From contig CANFKE010000021.1 of NCBI GenBank assembly GCA_947447465.1, forward strand, positions 1 to 64,000: a stretch of 64,000 bases of DNA, read 5' to 3'. Source of the DNA: Chitinophagaceae bacterium. Its GTDB lineage: Bacteria > Bacteroidota > Bacteroidia > Chitinophagales > Chitinophagaceae. Under the pieces are notes generated by a model. That model ran no database searches, had not been told where the DNA came from, and was given only the letters and a program-made list of their open reading frames with translations. Of the stretch, positions 1 to 8,150 are shown piece after piece. Position 1 is the stretch's first letter. The number at the start of each line of letters is the position of its first letter. Both the position numbers and the translations under genes were made by a program.

Positions 1-559
1 AAATTTAATTTTAAAATTATTTTCTGCCACTACTTTTTTCACTACCGAAACCGTAAGAACTTCCCGCCGATCAATACAAGATCATTTCCTGTTTTTTTCG
101 TTGGGAGGACAAAAGTAGGAGTTGTCAACCACCTGACAAAAACTATTTTACAAAATCACAACCACTTTTTCATTAAGATAAGCCACTGCAGAACCTTTCA
201 GACAAAGTATATGTTTTAAACTATGCGTAGTTAGCTGTCAAATCCATCTTATACTGCTGTTATAGTACTGTTTTATGGTCGTTTATGTCATTATTCAGCT
301 ACTATACTCTTCTATTGATGAGTAGTAACCATTACTTCAAAACAGAGCTATGACCCTGTAATGCGCAAACTGACATTCGTCATTAATTGATACGCTATAT
401 TATACGTGTGCATTTTTTTTTACTTTTACCTTGAAATACAGAGGCATCTCCACAATACGGTCATTGCATAAGTAAGTGTACAACATTACTATTACTGAGT
501 ATGGTTACCGCTATGACTAATGAGATAGTTTTACTGCTTTTCAATAAACATATACCCTG
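1..559. other. Non-coding left flank
   Basis: No convincing coding region was found in this AT-rich stretch on either strand. A consensus promoter pointing left lies at 110-140. Candidate elements for the rightward gene are TACTTTTA at 421-428 and TAGTTTTA at 526-533, both one base off the Bacteroidota TAnnTTTG element. The gene served by the leftward promoter lies outside the window, because frames reading left from it hit stops within a few codons of any start. Confidence 0.6.
110..140 (-). promoter_or_regulatory. Consensus Bacteroidota promoter reading off the left edge
   Basis: On the minus strand TTTG (137-140) is followed after exactly 19 bases by TACTTTTG (110-117), matching the -33 TTTG / -7 TAnnTTTG promoter known from Bacteroides and Flavobacterium. 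The spacer holds the dyad TTGTCA-N6-TGACAA (122-139), a possible operator. The target gene is outside the window, with a leader of more than 100 bases. Confidence 0.6.
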
Positions 560-1303
560 GTGCAAAAAGGAACGATACTACAGCAACTACAGTTGCTAAA
601 GAAGGATAAGAAGAGTGGATTTGCTGTATTGGCAGACCCTGATAAGATGGCAGCAGAAGATGTTCCCCGTCTGGCTAAGTTATGTAATGAAGCAGGAGTG
701 GACTATCTGTTCATTGGCGGCAGTCTGCTTTTGGCTCACCAGATGGAACTATGCATCACTCGCTTCAAAGAGAATAGCGATATTCCGGTCATCCTTTTCC
801 CGGGCAATCCGGCACAAGTCAGCCCGCTTGCAGATGCGCTTTTGTACCTGTCGCTCATATCAGGACGCAATGCAGACCTACTGATAGGACAGCATGTAGT
901 CTCTGCTCCATTAGTAAAGGCCAGCGGGCTTGAAGTAATATCTACAGGGTATATATTAATAGATGGCGGTGTGCAGACCACTGTTTCCTACATGAGTCAT
1001 AGCATGCCTATACCGGCCAATAAACCTGAAATAGCCCTTTGCACAGCGTGGGCAGGAGAGATGCAAGGCAATCATGTGATCTATATGGACGCAGGAAGCG
1101 GTGCAAAGAATAGTATCTCTACCGGAATGATCAAAAAAGTAAGTGAGAACATTGATATACCTCTATTTATTGGTGGTGGGATCAGCACCCCTGAAAAAGT
1201 ACGTGAAAATTGCCAGGCAGGTGCAAACATTATAGTGGTAGGCAACGCCATAGAACGTGACCCGATGCTGATAAAAGATCTGGCGCAGGCAACAAGATCG
1301 TAG
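560..1303 (+). CDS. Geranylgeranylglyceryl phosphate synthase family protein (PcrB/GGGPS)
   Basis: This 247-residue TIM-barrel enzyme should join a polyprenyl diphosphate to sn-glycerol-1-phosphate to form an ether-linked prenylglycerol phosphate. Family landmarks are ADPDK (25-29), IGGS (52-55), FPGNP (80-84), the STGYILIDGG segment (128-137), YMDAGSGAK (175-183), GGG (205-207) and VVGNAIE (226-232), which together line the phosphate and prenyl sites. The start is a GTG at 560; no ATG lies upstream in frame and no clear Shine-Dalgarno is visible. It stands alone, convergent with sucC across a shared terminator. Members of this family from Bacteroidota are known GGGP synthases, but prenyl chain length and in vivo product cannot be read from sequence. 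Confidence 0.9.
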   Translation: MQKGTILQQLQLLKKDKKSGFAVLADPDKMAAEDVPRLAKLCNEAGVDYLFIGGSLLLAHQMELCITRFKENSDIPVILFPGNPAQVSPLADALLYLSLISGRNADLLIGQHVVSAPLVKASGLEVISTGYILIDGGVQTTVSYMSHSMPIPANKPEIALCTAWAGEMQGNHVIYMDAGSGAKNSISTGMIKKVSENIDIPLFIGGGISTPEKVRENCQAGANIIVVGNAIERDPMLIKDLAQATRS

Positions 1304-1325
1304 CAGGATCTAATGAACGGAAATA

Positions 1326-1355
1326 AAGAAAGCCATCCTAAGGGATGGCTTTCTT
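1326..1355. terminator. Bidirectional terminator between GGGPS and sucC
   Basis: A perfect 13-bp inverted repeat (1326-1338 with 1343-1355, loop of 4) is flanked by A- and T-rich arms, so it can end transcription from both convergent genes. Confidence 0.85.
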
Positions 1356-1379
1356 ATTGTATTGTATATCAGTAATTGA

Positions 1380-2600
1380 TTAGTTAGCATTAACTGCATC
1401 CTGAACCAGCTGTGCAGCTTCGCTCAATAGGATAGCAGATTGTACTTTAAGACCTGAATTAACGATCAGTTCCTTAGCAGCTTCTGCATTAGTACCCTGC
1501 AAACGAACAATGATAGGAATGTTGATGTTACCCAACTTGTTGTATGCTTCAATAACACCTGCAGCCACGCGGTCGCAACGAACGATACCACCAAAGATAT
1601 TGATAAGGATAGCCTTAACGTTTGGATCCTTCATGATGATACGGAAACCTGCTTCAACTGTTTGCGCATTAGCAGAACCACCTACATCAAGGAAGTTTGC
1701 CGGTTCACCACCTGCCAACTTGATCATATCCATTGTAGCCATAGCCAAACCAGCACCATTCACCATGCAACCAACGTTACCGTCAAGCTTTACATAGTTA
1801 AGGTTGTGTTCGCCTGCTTCTACTTCTGTAGGATCTTCTTCGCTCTTATCGCGCATATCAGCCAGATCAGCATGACGCATCAATGAGTTATCATCAACAT
1901 CCATCTTACAGTCAACAGCAAGGATCTTGTCATCAGCAGATTTGAACAATGGGTTGATCTCCAGCATAGAGCAATCAAGACCTACATATGCATCGTACAG
2001 GTTAGTAACGAACTTCACCATGTTCTTGAAAGCAGTACCGGAAAGACCAAGATTGAAAGCGATCTTACGCGCCTGGAAACCCTGCAAAGGGAAGCCCGGC
2101 TTAACCCACTCTTTATATATTTTCTCAGGAGTGTGGTGCGCTACTTCTTCAATATCCATACCACCTTCTGTGCTGTACATGATCACGTTCTGCTTCTTAG
2201 CACGATCCATCAATACAGACATGTAGAATTCCTTGCGCTCGCTAGGACCATCATAATACATATCCTGAGCTATAAGCAACTTGCTTACTTTCTTACCTGC
2301 AGGACCTGTCTGGATGGTAACGAGCGTATTGCCCAATATGTTTTTAGCAGCAGCTTCAACACCTTCTGCATTTTTAACTACTACTACACCACTCTGCTCA
2401 GGAACTTCTATCATTCTTCCCTTTCCACGTCCGCCGGCATGTATCTGTGCCTTTATAACTGCGAATTTCGTTCCGTTATCTACGGATATCTTCTTGTAAG
2501 CGTTAACGGCGTCATCTACATTAGATACCGCAACACCTTCCTGAGTAGGCACATTGTAGCGTTTCAGCAATTCTTTAGCCTGGTATTCGTGCAAATTCAT
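1380..2600 (-). CDS. sucC: Succinyl-CoA ligase (ADP/GDP-forming) subunit beta
   Basis: SucC, the ATP-grasp beta subunit of succinyl-CoA synthetase, works with SucD to interconvert succinyl-CoA and succinate with nucleotide phosphorylation in the TCA cycle. It is 406 residues, the usual length. Visible motifs are the N-terminal MNLHEYQAKELL, the nucleotide loop HAGGRGKG (54-61), EGGMDIEE (145-152), EINPL (214-218), GCMVNGAGLAM (277-287) and NIFGGIVRCD (334-343). The start is ATG at 2600; an in-frame upstream extension of 10 residues is not family-like. TATCTTCG, a one-mismatch -7 element, lies about 20 bases upstream. sucD is not in the window, as is common in this phylum. Confidence 0.95.
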   Translation of the reverse strand: MNLHEYQAKELLKRYNVPTQEGVAVSNVDDAVNAYKKISVDNGTKFAVIKAQIHAGGRGKGRMIEVPEQSGVVVVKNAEGVEAAAKNILGNTLVTIQTGPAGKKVSKLLIAQDMYYDGPSERKEFYMSVLMDRAKKQNVIMYSTEGGMDIEEVAHHTPEKIYKEWVKPGFPLQGFQARKIAFNLGLSGTAFKNMVKFVTNLYDAYVGLDCSMLEINPLFKSADDKILAVDCKMDVDDNSLMRHADLADMRDKSEEDPTEVEAGEHNLNYVKLDGNVGCMVNGAGLAMATMDMIKLAGGEPANFLDVGGSANAQTVEAGFRIIMKDPNVKAILINIFGGIVRCDRVAAGVIEAYNKLGNINIPIIVRLQGTNAEAAKELIVNSGLKVQSAILLSEAAQLVQDAVNAN

Positions 2601-2713
2601 TTTTTGAAAAATTTGGACGAAGATAATCATTAATGCGAGAAAGTGAAAATGAATGACGTATCACCTATATGAAATTACCAAAATGGCATCCCACGATACA
2701 TATTAAATTTTTT

Positions 2714-3604
2714 CTACTTTGCCACTGCCGGAACGCCTTCTCCCTTCCTTCGCTTGAAACGGAGGTAATAAATAAGAAAAAAAGAACCTATAACAAGTAA
2801 CGGCCAAACAGAAATTAGTCCTACAAAAAGATCGCCCAGCAAATTACCGCCACTACGAAGGGCCTCACCCAGCTGGGTAGTAAATGGTACAGAGGCAACA
2901 TAAGCAGGATCTGCTATTATCTGAACAAATACCTGTGGCGGCTGAGATAGCGCTATGGTCAATGTAGCATAATTTACTTCGTCCAACAGGCGCATGTTTT
3001 CTAACTTTCTATTAATGAGCTGAGTAACATTTTCATCCTCATACTGCTGTATAGCTACCAGATCTTCAGCCTTCTTAGCCAGTTTTACAGCCTTTTCAGC
3101 CGAATATACTTTAGTGCCGGTCTCTGCTTTCAAACGATTGGCAGTATAATCTGCCGTAACATCGCTCTCTTTTAATGTCCGGGCATCAATAAAGTTGACC
3201 ATTGCAGGCACATTGCGAATGACAGAGTCCAGTACGGCAACAGGCACTCTCAGTGTAAGTGTAGCAGTTGTTGTGTAGGTATGATACTTTTTTAGTGAAT
3301 CGACCTTATAATAAGCCTCACCCTCATTACCTGCAGTATTCTCTACCTTGCTTTCCTCCACAGCACCTCCCGCATCGGTCACCATCCGTTCCAGCGCATT
3401 GACTGCGGTCATTACATTGGCTACTTCACATTTGAAGTCAGCGGTTCTTATGATCTTTCGCTCAGACGAGTTGAGGGGGATTGCAGTGCTGTCGGCCATA
3501 GCCTTTTCAACACTTTGTCTGTTAGCATTTTCATGATTAGCACCATTACTGCATGCGGCAAGGCATGCAAGTGGCAGAAGCCACCAAAGTTTCTTTGTGG
3601 ACAT
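2714..3604 (-). CDS. DUF4349 domain lipoprotein
   Basis: This 296-residue envelope protein has a lipoprotein signal peptide with lipobox LAAC (Cys18). The body resembles DUF4349: ERKIIRTADF near residue 48, an extended beta segment, then a charged helical stretch (about 155-205) that is probably a coiled coil, and finally one C-terminal transmembrane helix (about 262-283) followed by a basic RFKRRKG tail. A lipid anchor plus a C-terminal helix suggests it is tied to a membrane at both ends. Function of the family is unknown. It is transcribed divergently from the pst operon, and nothing indicates a functional link. Confidence 0.8.
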   Translation of the reverse strand: MSTKKLWWLLPLACLAACSNGANHENANRQSVEKAMADSTAIPLNSSERKIIRTADFKCEVANVMTAVNALERMVTDAGGAVEESKVENTAGNEGEAYYKVDSLKKYHTYTTTATLTLRVPVAVLDSVIRNVPAMVNFIDARTLKESDVTADYTANRLKAETGTKVYSAEKAVKLAKKAEDLVAIQQYEDENVTQLINRKLENMRLLDEVNYATLTIALSQPPQVFVQIIADPAYVASVPFTTQLGEALRSGGNLLGDLFVGLISVWPLLVIGSFFLIYYLRFKRRKGEGVPAVAK

Positions 3605-4061
3605 AGCTGTTTTGTTTTAAGGAAAAATGAAAAAATGGAACGCAGACCTGCTGCATGCATTCAGCGGGCTAAAGACTGTTGACGTAAGTATTTTTTGCTT
3701 ACTTGTATTTATACCGGTTTCCTGAAAAGGTAACTCAGGAATTGAACTTATTTTTTGTTAAAAGAAATTGGGACGAAAGGTAATATTCTGCAATTACTGC
3801 CGGATACTAATTCCCCAATGCACTCATACCCCAGAAATAAGGGAGAAGAAGGGGCATCGCCAGACTTTAATTCCTACGCATCTTTAAGTTGTTCGATGAT
3901 TCTTATCAGCAAATCTGAGGTAACCGTATGATATTTTTGCCAAAAGCATGCAAGATGATACTTATTGAAAATGGTTACTGGAATCAGTACTACTATCGAA
4001 AAGCCTGACCAATTACACAATGTGCTAATAATATTACCGTAACATTCAAATTTTAGCTTTA
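3605..4061. other. Intergenic region upstream of pst operon
   Basis: This 457-base gap separates divergent genes. A promoter element TATTTTTG is at 3932-3939 and a second weaker one, TAGCTTTA, at 4054-4061. The leader between them holds two very short ORFs (3948-3968, six codons; 3971-4042, 23 codons). No RNA gene or known riboswitch was recognised, and no E. coli-type pho box was seen. Confidence 0.5.
3932..3939 (+). promoter_or_regulatory. Candidate -7 element for pstSCAB
   Basis: TATTTTTG fits TAnnTTTG exactly and would give the pst operon a leader of roughly 120 bases. No TTTG was found at the ideal -33 distance, so this is tentative. Confidence 0.4.
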
Positions 4062-4913
4062 ATGTTTAGCATTATGCGTATTCTGGTCATACTAGTAATC
4101 ATTTCACTTTATTCGTGTAGTCATGACTACAAAACAATAAAGGTAAAGGGCTCAGATACCGAAGTTAATCTTGCGGTAGTACTTGCCGAACAATTTCGCA
4201 AAACAAATAATGAGTTCAGCGTTGCTATTTCGGGGGGCGGATCGGGCCTGGGTATAGCCTCATTGCTCAATGGACAGGCCGACATAGCCAATTCATCGAG
4301 ACCATTAAGTGATGAAGAAGTCAGCATGTTCAATGTAAGACGAATCACCTTACGCACTGTAATATTTGCAGAAGATGCCACTGCATTTATTGTACGAAAA
4401 GATTTCCCGCTCGATTCTATTGATGTACCTACTCTGGCAAATTTACTGAGCGGGCGGTACAGCAACTGGAAACCAGTAACCGGACTGGATATGCCCGTAA
4501 ATATATATGGCAGGCAAAGTAACTCCGGCACACACTCTTTTGTAAGTAAAAAGCTAAATATAGAATTCAGTCGAAACGCAAAGGAGATGAATGGTAATGC
4601 CCAGATCATACAGGGCGTAAAAATGGACGTTTCAGGCATTGGATATGTAGGAGCCGGCTACATACTACATGGCACGCAAGAAGATCATTCTATAAAAGTA
4701 CTCCGGATATGTGAGCGATCTGGTAGCCTGGCAGTCTCCCCACTTGACGAAACCGCCATAATGGCCAGCAGATATTATTTCCAAAGGCCGCTGTACCAGT
4801 TTATACCGGTTTCATCGTGGAACAAAGTATCGGCCTTCCTGCAATTTGAAAAAAGTGCAGCAGGCCAAAAAATAATCAAAGAATCGGGGTATTATATTGT
4901 TAACAGGCAATAA
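4062..4913 (+). CDS. pstS: Phosphate ABC transporter substrate-binding protein
   Basis: PstS-like periplasmic phosphate receptor of 283 residues that delivers phosphate to the PstCA channel. It opens with a short lipoprotein signal peptide ending SLYSC (Cys19). Ligand-site motifs are KGSDT (29-33), SGGGSGLGI (57-65), ADIANSSRP (73-81) and GRQSNSGT (150-157). A second ATG at 4074 gives an equally good signal peptide and sits 12 bases after a TAGCTTTA element, so the true start may be either. Five bases separate it from pstC. The operon order S-C-A-B is classic; regulation by phosphate limitation is expected but no regulator site was recognised. Confidence 0.93.
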   Translation: MFSIMRILVILVIISLYSCSHDYKTIKVKGSDTEVNLAVVLAEQFRKTNNEFSVAISGGGSGLGIASLLNGQADIANSSRPLSDEEVSMFNVRRITLRTVIFAEDATAFIVRKDFPLDSIDVPTLANLLSGRYSNWKPVTGLDMPVNIYGRQSNSGTHSFVSKKLNIEFSRNAKEMNGNAQIIQGVKMDVSGIGYVGAGYILHGTQEDHSIKVLRICERSGSLAVSPLDETAIMASRYYFQRPLYQFIPVSSWNKVSAFLQFEKSAAGQKIIKESGYYIVNRQ

Positions 4914-4918
4914 GCGGA

Positions 4919-5815
4919 ATGAATATGAATATTGCAGCAAGGGAAAATTTTGACAAAGTAGTGAAACTAGCCATCAGGAGTACAGGGTTGATAGTGATTG
5001 TGCTTCTTGGTGGTATTTTCTTCATGCTGTTGTATAACGCATTCGCTTTCTTTCTTAAAGTGAGCCCGATGGATTTTATAACCGGTACACAATGGACCCC
5101 CTCGGGGAAGCTGGCCAGTTATGGAATTCTTCCATTGCTGGTGAGTACCACTCTGGTAACAATAGGCGCAATGGTATTAGCAATACCTCTTGGTATTGGC
5201 ACTGCTGCATTCATTTCTGAATATGCAGGCAAAAGACTAAAGAACATATTAAAGCCTGCCATAGAAATGTTAGCCGCAGTACCATCGGTAGCCATAGGCT
5301 TTTTAGGTATTGTTATAGTAGGACCCTTCCTTGCACACCTGATTGGTCAGCCAAACGGACTGAATGCCTTAAATGGAGCGATCCTGCTTTCTGTAATGGC
5401 GTTGCCAACGATCATTACAGTAACGGAAGATGCGCTGAGAGGGGTTCCGAATTCATATAAAGAGGCCAGCTATGGTGTGGGGGCAAATAAGTGGCAAACC
5501 TTAATAAAGGTGACCATTCCTGCTGCTGCACCCGGAATATTGGCAGCAGTGATGCTGGGGATAGGCCGCACTATAGGCGAAACAATGACAGTACTTATGG
5601 CAACGGGCAATGCCCAGGCATTTCCTCACGGATTCTTAGGATCGGTGCGAACCATTACCGCCACAATTGCCATTGAGACTGGAGAAGTGCCGTACCAGAC
5701 CACCCACTACTTTGCACTATTTGCAATTGCAACAGTCCTCTTCATTATGACCCTTGCGGTAAACATAGTGGGCGAATATTTTGTAAACAGGTTTAGAAAA
5801 TATCATTCCGCATGA
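4919..5815 (+). CDS. pstC: Phosphate ABC transporter permease PstC
   Basis: First membrane subunit of the high-affinity phosphate importer, 298 residues with about six transmembrane helices. Family marks are the periplasmic TQWTPSG segment (57-63), VPSVAIGFLG (121-130), and the cytoplasmic EAA loop (182-206, EASYGVGAN then IPAAAPG) that docks on PstB, followed by RTIGETM (217-223). The stop codon overlaps the pstA start by four bases (ATGA), indicating translational coupling. Confidence 0.95.
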   Translation: MNMNIAARENFDKVVKLAIRSTGLIVIVLLGGIFFMLLYNAFAFFLKVSPMDFITGTQWTPSGKLASYGILPLLVSTTLVTIGAMVLAIPLGIGTAAFISEYAGKRLKNILKPAIEMLAAVPSVAIGFLGIVIVGPFLAHLIGQPNGLNALNGAILLSVMALPTIITVTEDALRGVPNSYKEASYGVGANKWQTLIKVTIPAAAPGILAAVMLGIGRTIGETMTVLMATGNAQAFPHGFLGSVRTITATIAIETGEVPYQTTHYFALFAIATVLFIMTLAVNIVGEYFVNRFRKYHSA

Positions 5816-6657
5816 AAAAACTCACACCGATCATTGAATGGGGGACGTTGCTTTTCTGCACTGGGACAGTATGTTTCTATCTCTTCGTCATACTCTATGA
5901 TCTAATTCACCGGGGCGCGCCCTCTTTATCGTGGGCATTTATAAGCACGCAGCCCAGCGCGGGTATGACAAAGGGCGGTATATTACCGGCAATAACCGGC
6001 ACTGTACTCCTAACACTTATAACGGCGGTGGTCTCAGTGCCATTGGGTATCAGTTGTGCCATATACCTCAATGAATATGCCATTGATAGCTGGCTCACCC
6101 GAGTCATCCGCGCGTGCATACGCAATCTATCTGGTGTGCCATCCATCATCTATGGTCTCTTTGGCCTGGCGCTGTTTGTTCAGGGACTGCGAATGGGTAC
6201 ATCACTATTATCTGCGGGATTTACGCTTGGGCTGTTATCACTCCCCTACATCATTACAACAACCGAAGAAGCACTGCGCCGGATACCCGCCAGCACTCGT
6301 GAAGCAGCACTGGCTGTGGGCGCAACTCAATTTGAATCGATAAGAGATGTTGTCCTTCCTGCGGCATTGCCGGGCATACTTACGGGGGTGGTGCTCACCC
6401 TATCCAGGGCCGCAGGAGAAACGGCCCCCATCATGTTTACAGGTGTTGCATTCTACATAAACAGCCCCGCGGGCTACCTTAACCAGGAATTTATGGCACT
6501 GCCCTACCACCTCTATATGCTGGCCACACAGCATCAGGCCATAGACGTGGTACGCCCACTGGCTTATGGCACGGCTCTGGTATTGATAATGGTAGTATTT
6601 ATATTAAACCTTACCGCATTCTATATACGGTATAAACACAGCAAGAATGACGAATGA
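5812..6657 (+). CDS. pstA: Phosphate ABC transporter permease PstA
   Basis: Second permease subunit of the Pst importer, 281 residues. The amino terminus carries one helix and a periplasmic loop, then NLSGVPSIIYGLFG (105-118), typical of PstA, and the EAA loop REAALAVGA to LPAALPG (163-188). RAAGETAPIMFTG (near 199-211) is the PstA counterpart of the PstC RTIGET segment. The ORF overlaps both neighbours: four bases with pstC and eleven with pstB, which fits tight stoichiometric co-expression. Confidence 0.95.
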   Translation: MKKLTPIIEWGTLLFCTGTVCFYLFVILYDLIHRGAPSLSWAFISTQPSAGMTKGGILPAITGTVLLTLITAVVSVPLGISCAIYLNEYAIDSWLTRVIRACIRNLSGVPSIIYGLFGLALFVQGLRMGTSLLSAGFTLGLLSLPYIITTTEEALRRIPASTREAALAVGATQFESIRDVVLPAALPGILTGVVLTLSRAAGETAPIMFTGVAFYINSPAGYLNQEFMALPYHLYMLATQHQAIDVVRPLAYGTALVLIMVVFILNLTAFYIRYKHSKNDE

Positions 6658-7408
6658 TCTTATTAAACTCTCGGCACAATCGGTAAACCTTTGGTTTGGC
6701 AGTAAGCACGTGCTCAAGAATATAAATATTGAATTTCAACAAAATAAGGTCACTGCTCTTATTGGGCCCTCCGGCTGCGGTAAAAGCACGTTGTTGCGCT
6801 CCTTTAACCGCATGCATGACCTGCTGCCCGATGTAAGAATAGAGGGCAAACTGATGCTGGAGCAACAGGATATTTACGAAAAAAATACTTCCGTTACTCA
6901 ATTGAGAAGGCGGGTGGGTATGGTTTTCCAAAAGGCCAACCCTTTCCCGAAGAGCATCTATGAGAATATCAATTATGGCCTGAAAATTAACGATGTGCCC
7001 AAAGAAGAACGCGATGGCATTGTGGAAAAGGCGCTAAGAGAAAGTTATATATGGGAGGAGGTAAAAGATGAATTGCAAAAACCCGCAACCCGCCTGTCGG
7101 GCGGGCAGCAGCAACGCCTGTGCATAGCCCGTACGGTGGCGCTACGCCCTGAAGTGATCTTAATGGACGAACCTTGTTCTGCATTGGATCCATTAAGCAC
7201 ATTGAAGATAGAAGAACTGATAATAAAGCTGAAAAAGGACTACACCATCATAATAGTCACTCATAATATGCAACAGGCCCAGCGCGTGGCGGACAAAACC
7301 GTATTTATGTATCTTGGGGAGGTAATAGAAATGGGCAATACTGATGACATTTTTAATAATCCGAAAAATGAACTTACCGGCAACTATGTAAAAGGTAGGT
7401 TTGGATAG
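6647..7408 (+). CDS. pstB: Phosphate ABC transporter ATP-binding protein PstB
   Basis: Cytoplasmic ATPase that powers phosphate import through PstCA; 253 residues. All nucleotide-binding motifs are intact: Walker A GPSGCGKST (40-48), Q-loop glutamine 95, signature LSGGQQQR (150-157), Walker B VILMDEP (170-176), D-loop SALD (178-181) and switch His206. The sequence around FNRMHDL is typical of PstB. It starts inside the pstA 3' end (11-base overlap). No phoU follows; the next gene is an unrelated small protein that appears to have its own promoter. Confidence 0.96.
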   Translation: MTNDLIKLSAQSVNLWFGSKHVLKNINIEFQQNKVTALIGPSGCGKSTLLRSFNRMHDLLPDVRIEGKLMLEQQDIYEKNTSVTQLRRRVGMVFQKANPFPKSIYENINYGLKINDVPKEERDGIVEKALRESYIWEEVKDELQKPATRLSGGQQQRLCIARTVALRPEVILMDEPCSALDPLSTLKIEELIIKLKKDYTIIIVTHNMQQAQRVADKTVFMYLGEVIEMGNTDDIFNNPKNELTGNYVKGRFG

Positions 7409-7451
7409 CTGATCGCTTCACCCGGGAAGTAGAAAATAAAGGATGCCACCG

Positions 7452-7459
7452 TATTTTTG
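7452..7459 (+). promoter_or_regulatory. TAnnTTTG element abutting a start codon
   Basis: TATTTTTG ends four bases before the ATG at 7464, so the mRNA would be leaderless or nearly so. This also argues against the earlier in-frame ATG at 7443. Confidence 0.5.
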
Positions 7460-7463
7460 CAAA

Positions 7464-7922
7464 ATGAACGTTCAAGATGAATTAGTTGCTGTCATCAAAA
7501 AATTCAAGGAGTATACCAACAATGGCAATCGAATATTACAAGCGCAATACCAGCAGCAGGTAGACCCATTATCGGCGCGGAGGTGGGGCTACATTGCGAA
7601 AACAGGCAACATAGCTACTACAGACGGCAATCTGTTTTATAATTTCCATGGCATTGGTGTGCACCTTGAATTCCCTGATAACAGAGTAATAGATTTTGAT
7701 TATGAAATGACCACAGCGGAAGATGGAAACAGTATTTTTTTACCTTCCAATTTCAGCTTGTATTCGCTGCATCAATTTATTGATAGCGACGGTACATCCA
7801 TTTCTGCGTTGAAGGACAAAACTACTTGCGAAATAGCTCTGAAAGCACTTGTACGAAGAAAAGAGTTAATACCATTGACTTATCCGGATATGGTAGCGCC
7901 AAGCAGGTTCTATTTTATTTAA
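7464..7922 (+). CDS. Small protein resembling DUF6896
   Basis: A 152-residue soluble protein without a signal peptide. A central HGIGVHLEFPDN segment followed by VIDFDYEM and a later FSLYSLHQF segment resembles the DUF6896 family from memory; that assignment needs a profile search. The function is unknown. The start at 7464 is chosen because a TAnnTTTG element lies immediately upstream, whereas an ATG 21 bases earlier would place that promoter inside the gene. It follows pstB by about 55 bases but is probably a separate transcription unit. Confidence 0.75.
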   Translation: MNVQDELVAVIKKFKEYTNNGNRILQAQYQQQVDPLSARRWGYIAKTGNIATTDGNLFYNFHGIGVHLEFPDNRVIDFDYEMTTAEDGNSIFLPSNFSLYSLHQFIDSDGTSISALKDKTTCEIALKALVRRKELIPLTYPDMVAPSRFYFI

Positions 7923-7942
7923 AAAGCCGTGCAAAGCTGCTG

Positions 7943-8134
7943 TTATTCGTCTGTTGAAATTTCTTTGTCCTTCCCCTTTTTCCTTTTTTTCTCTTCCAAC
8001 CTGTCCTCATTTCTATTATAATCACGAAGGCCGGCAGCGGTACTCATTATTTCTAACTGTGGGCGGTCTACCATAATGCCCATTTGAACTGCAGCTCTAA
8101 TGAAATATACTTTGTGGGGCTTGACCGTGAGCAT
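7943..8134 (-). CDS. Doubtful small ORF downstream of uvrC
   Basis: A 63-codon ORF beginning 16 bases after the uvrC stop on the same strand, with a highly charged C-terminal half (RLEEKKRKKGKDKE). No family is recognised. It could be a genuine small gene co-transcribed with uvrC or a chance reading frame; nothing but position supports it. Confidence 0.3.
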   Translation of the reverse strand: MLTVKPHKVYFIRAAVQMGIMVDRPQLEIMSTAAGLRDYNRNEDRLEEKKRKKGKDKEISTDE

Positions 8135-8150
8135 CGCAGTGCCGAAAACC

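Noticed and set aside
2133-2633. 166-codon ORF opposite sucC
   Set aside because: Antisense to a well-conserved gene and of implausible composition.
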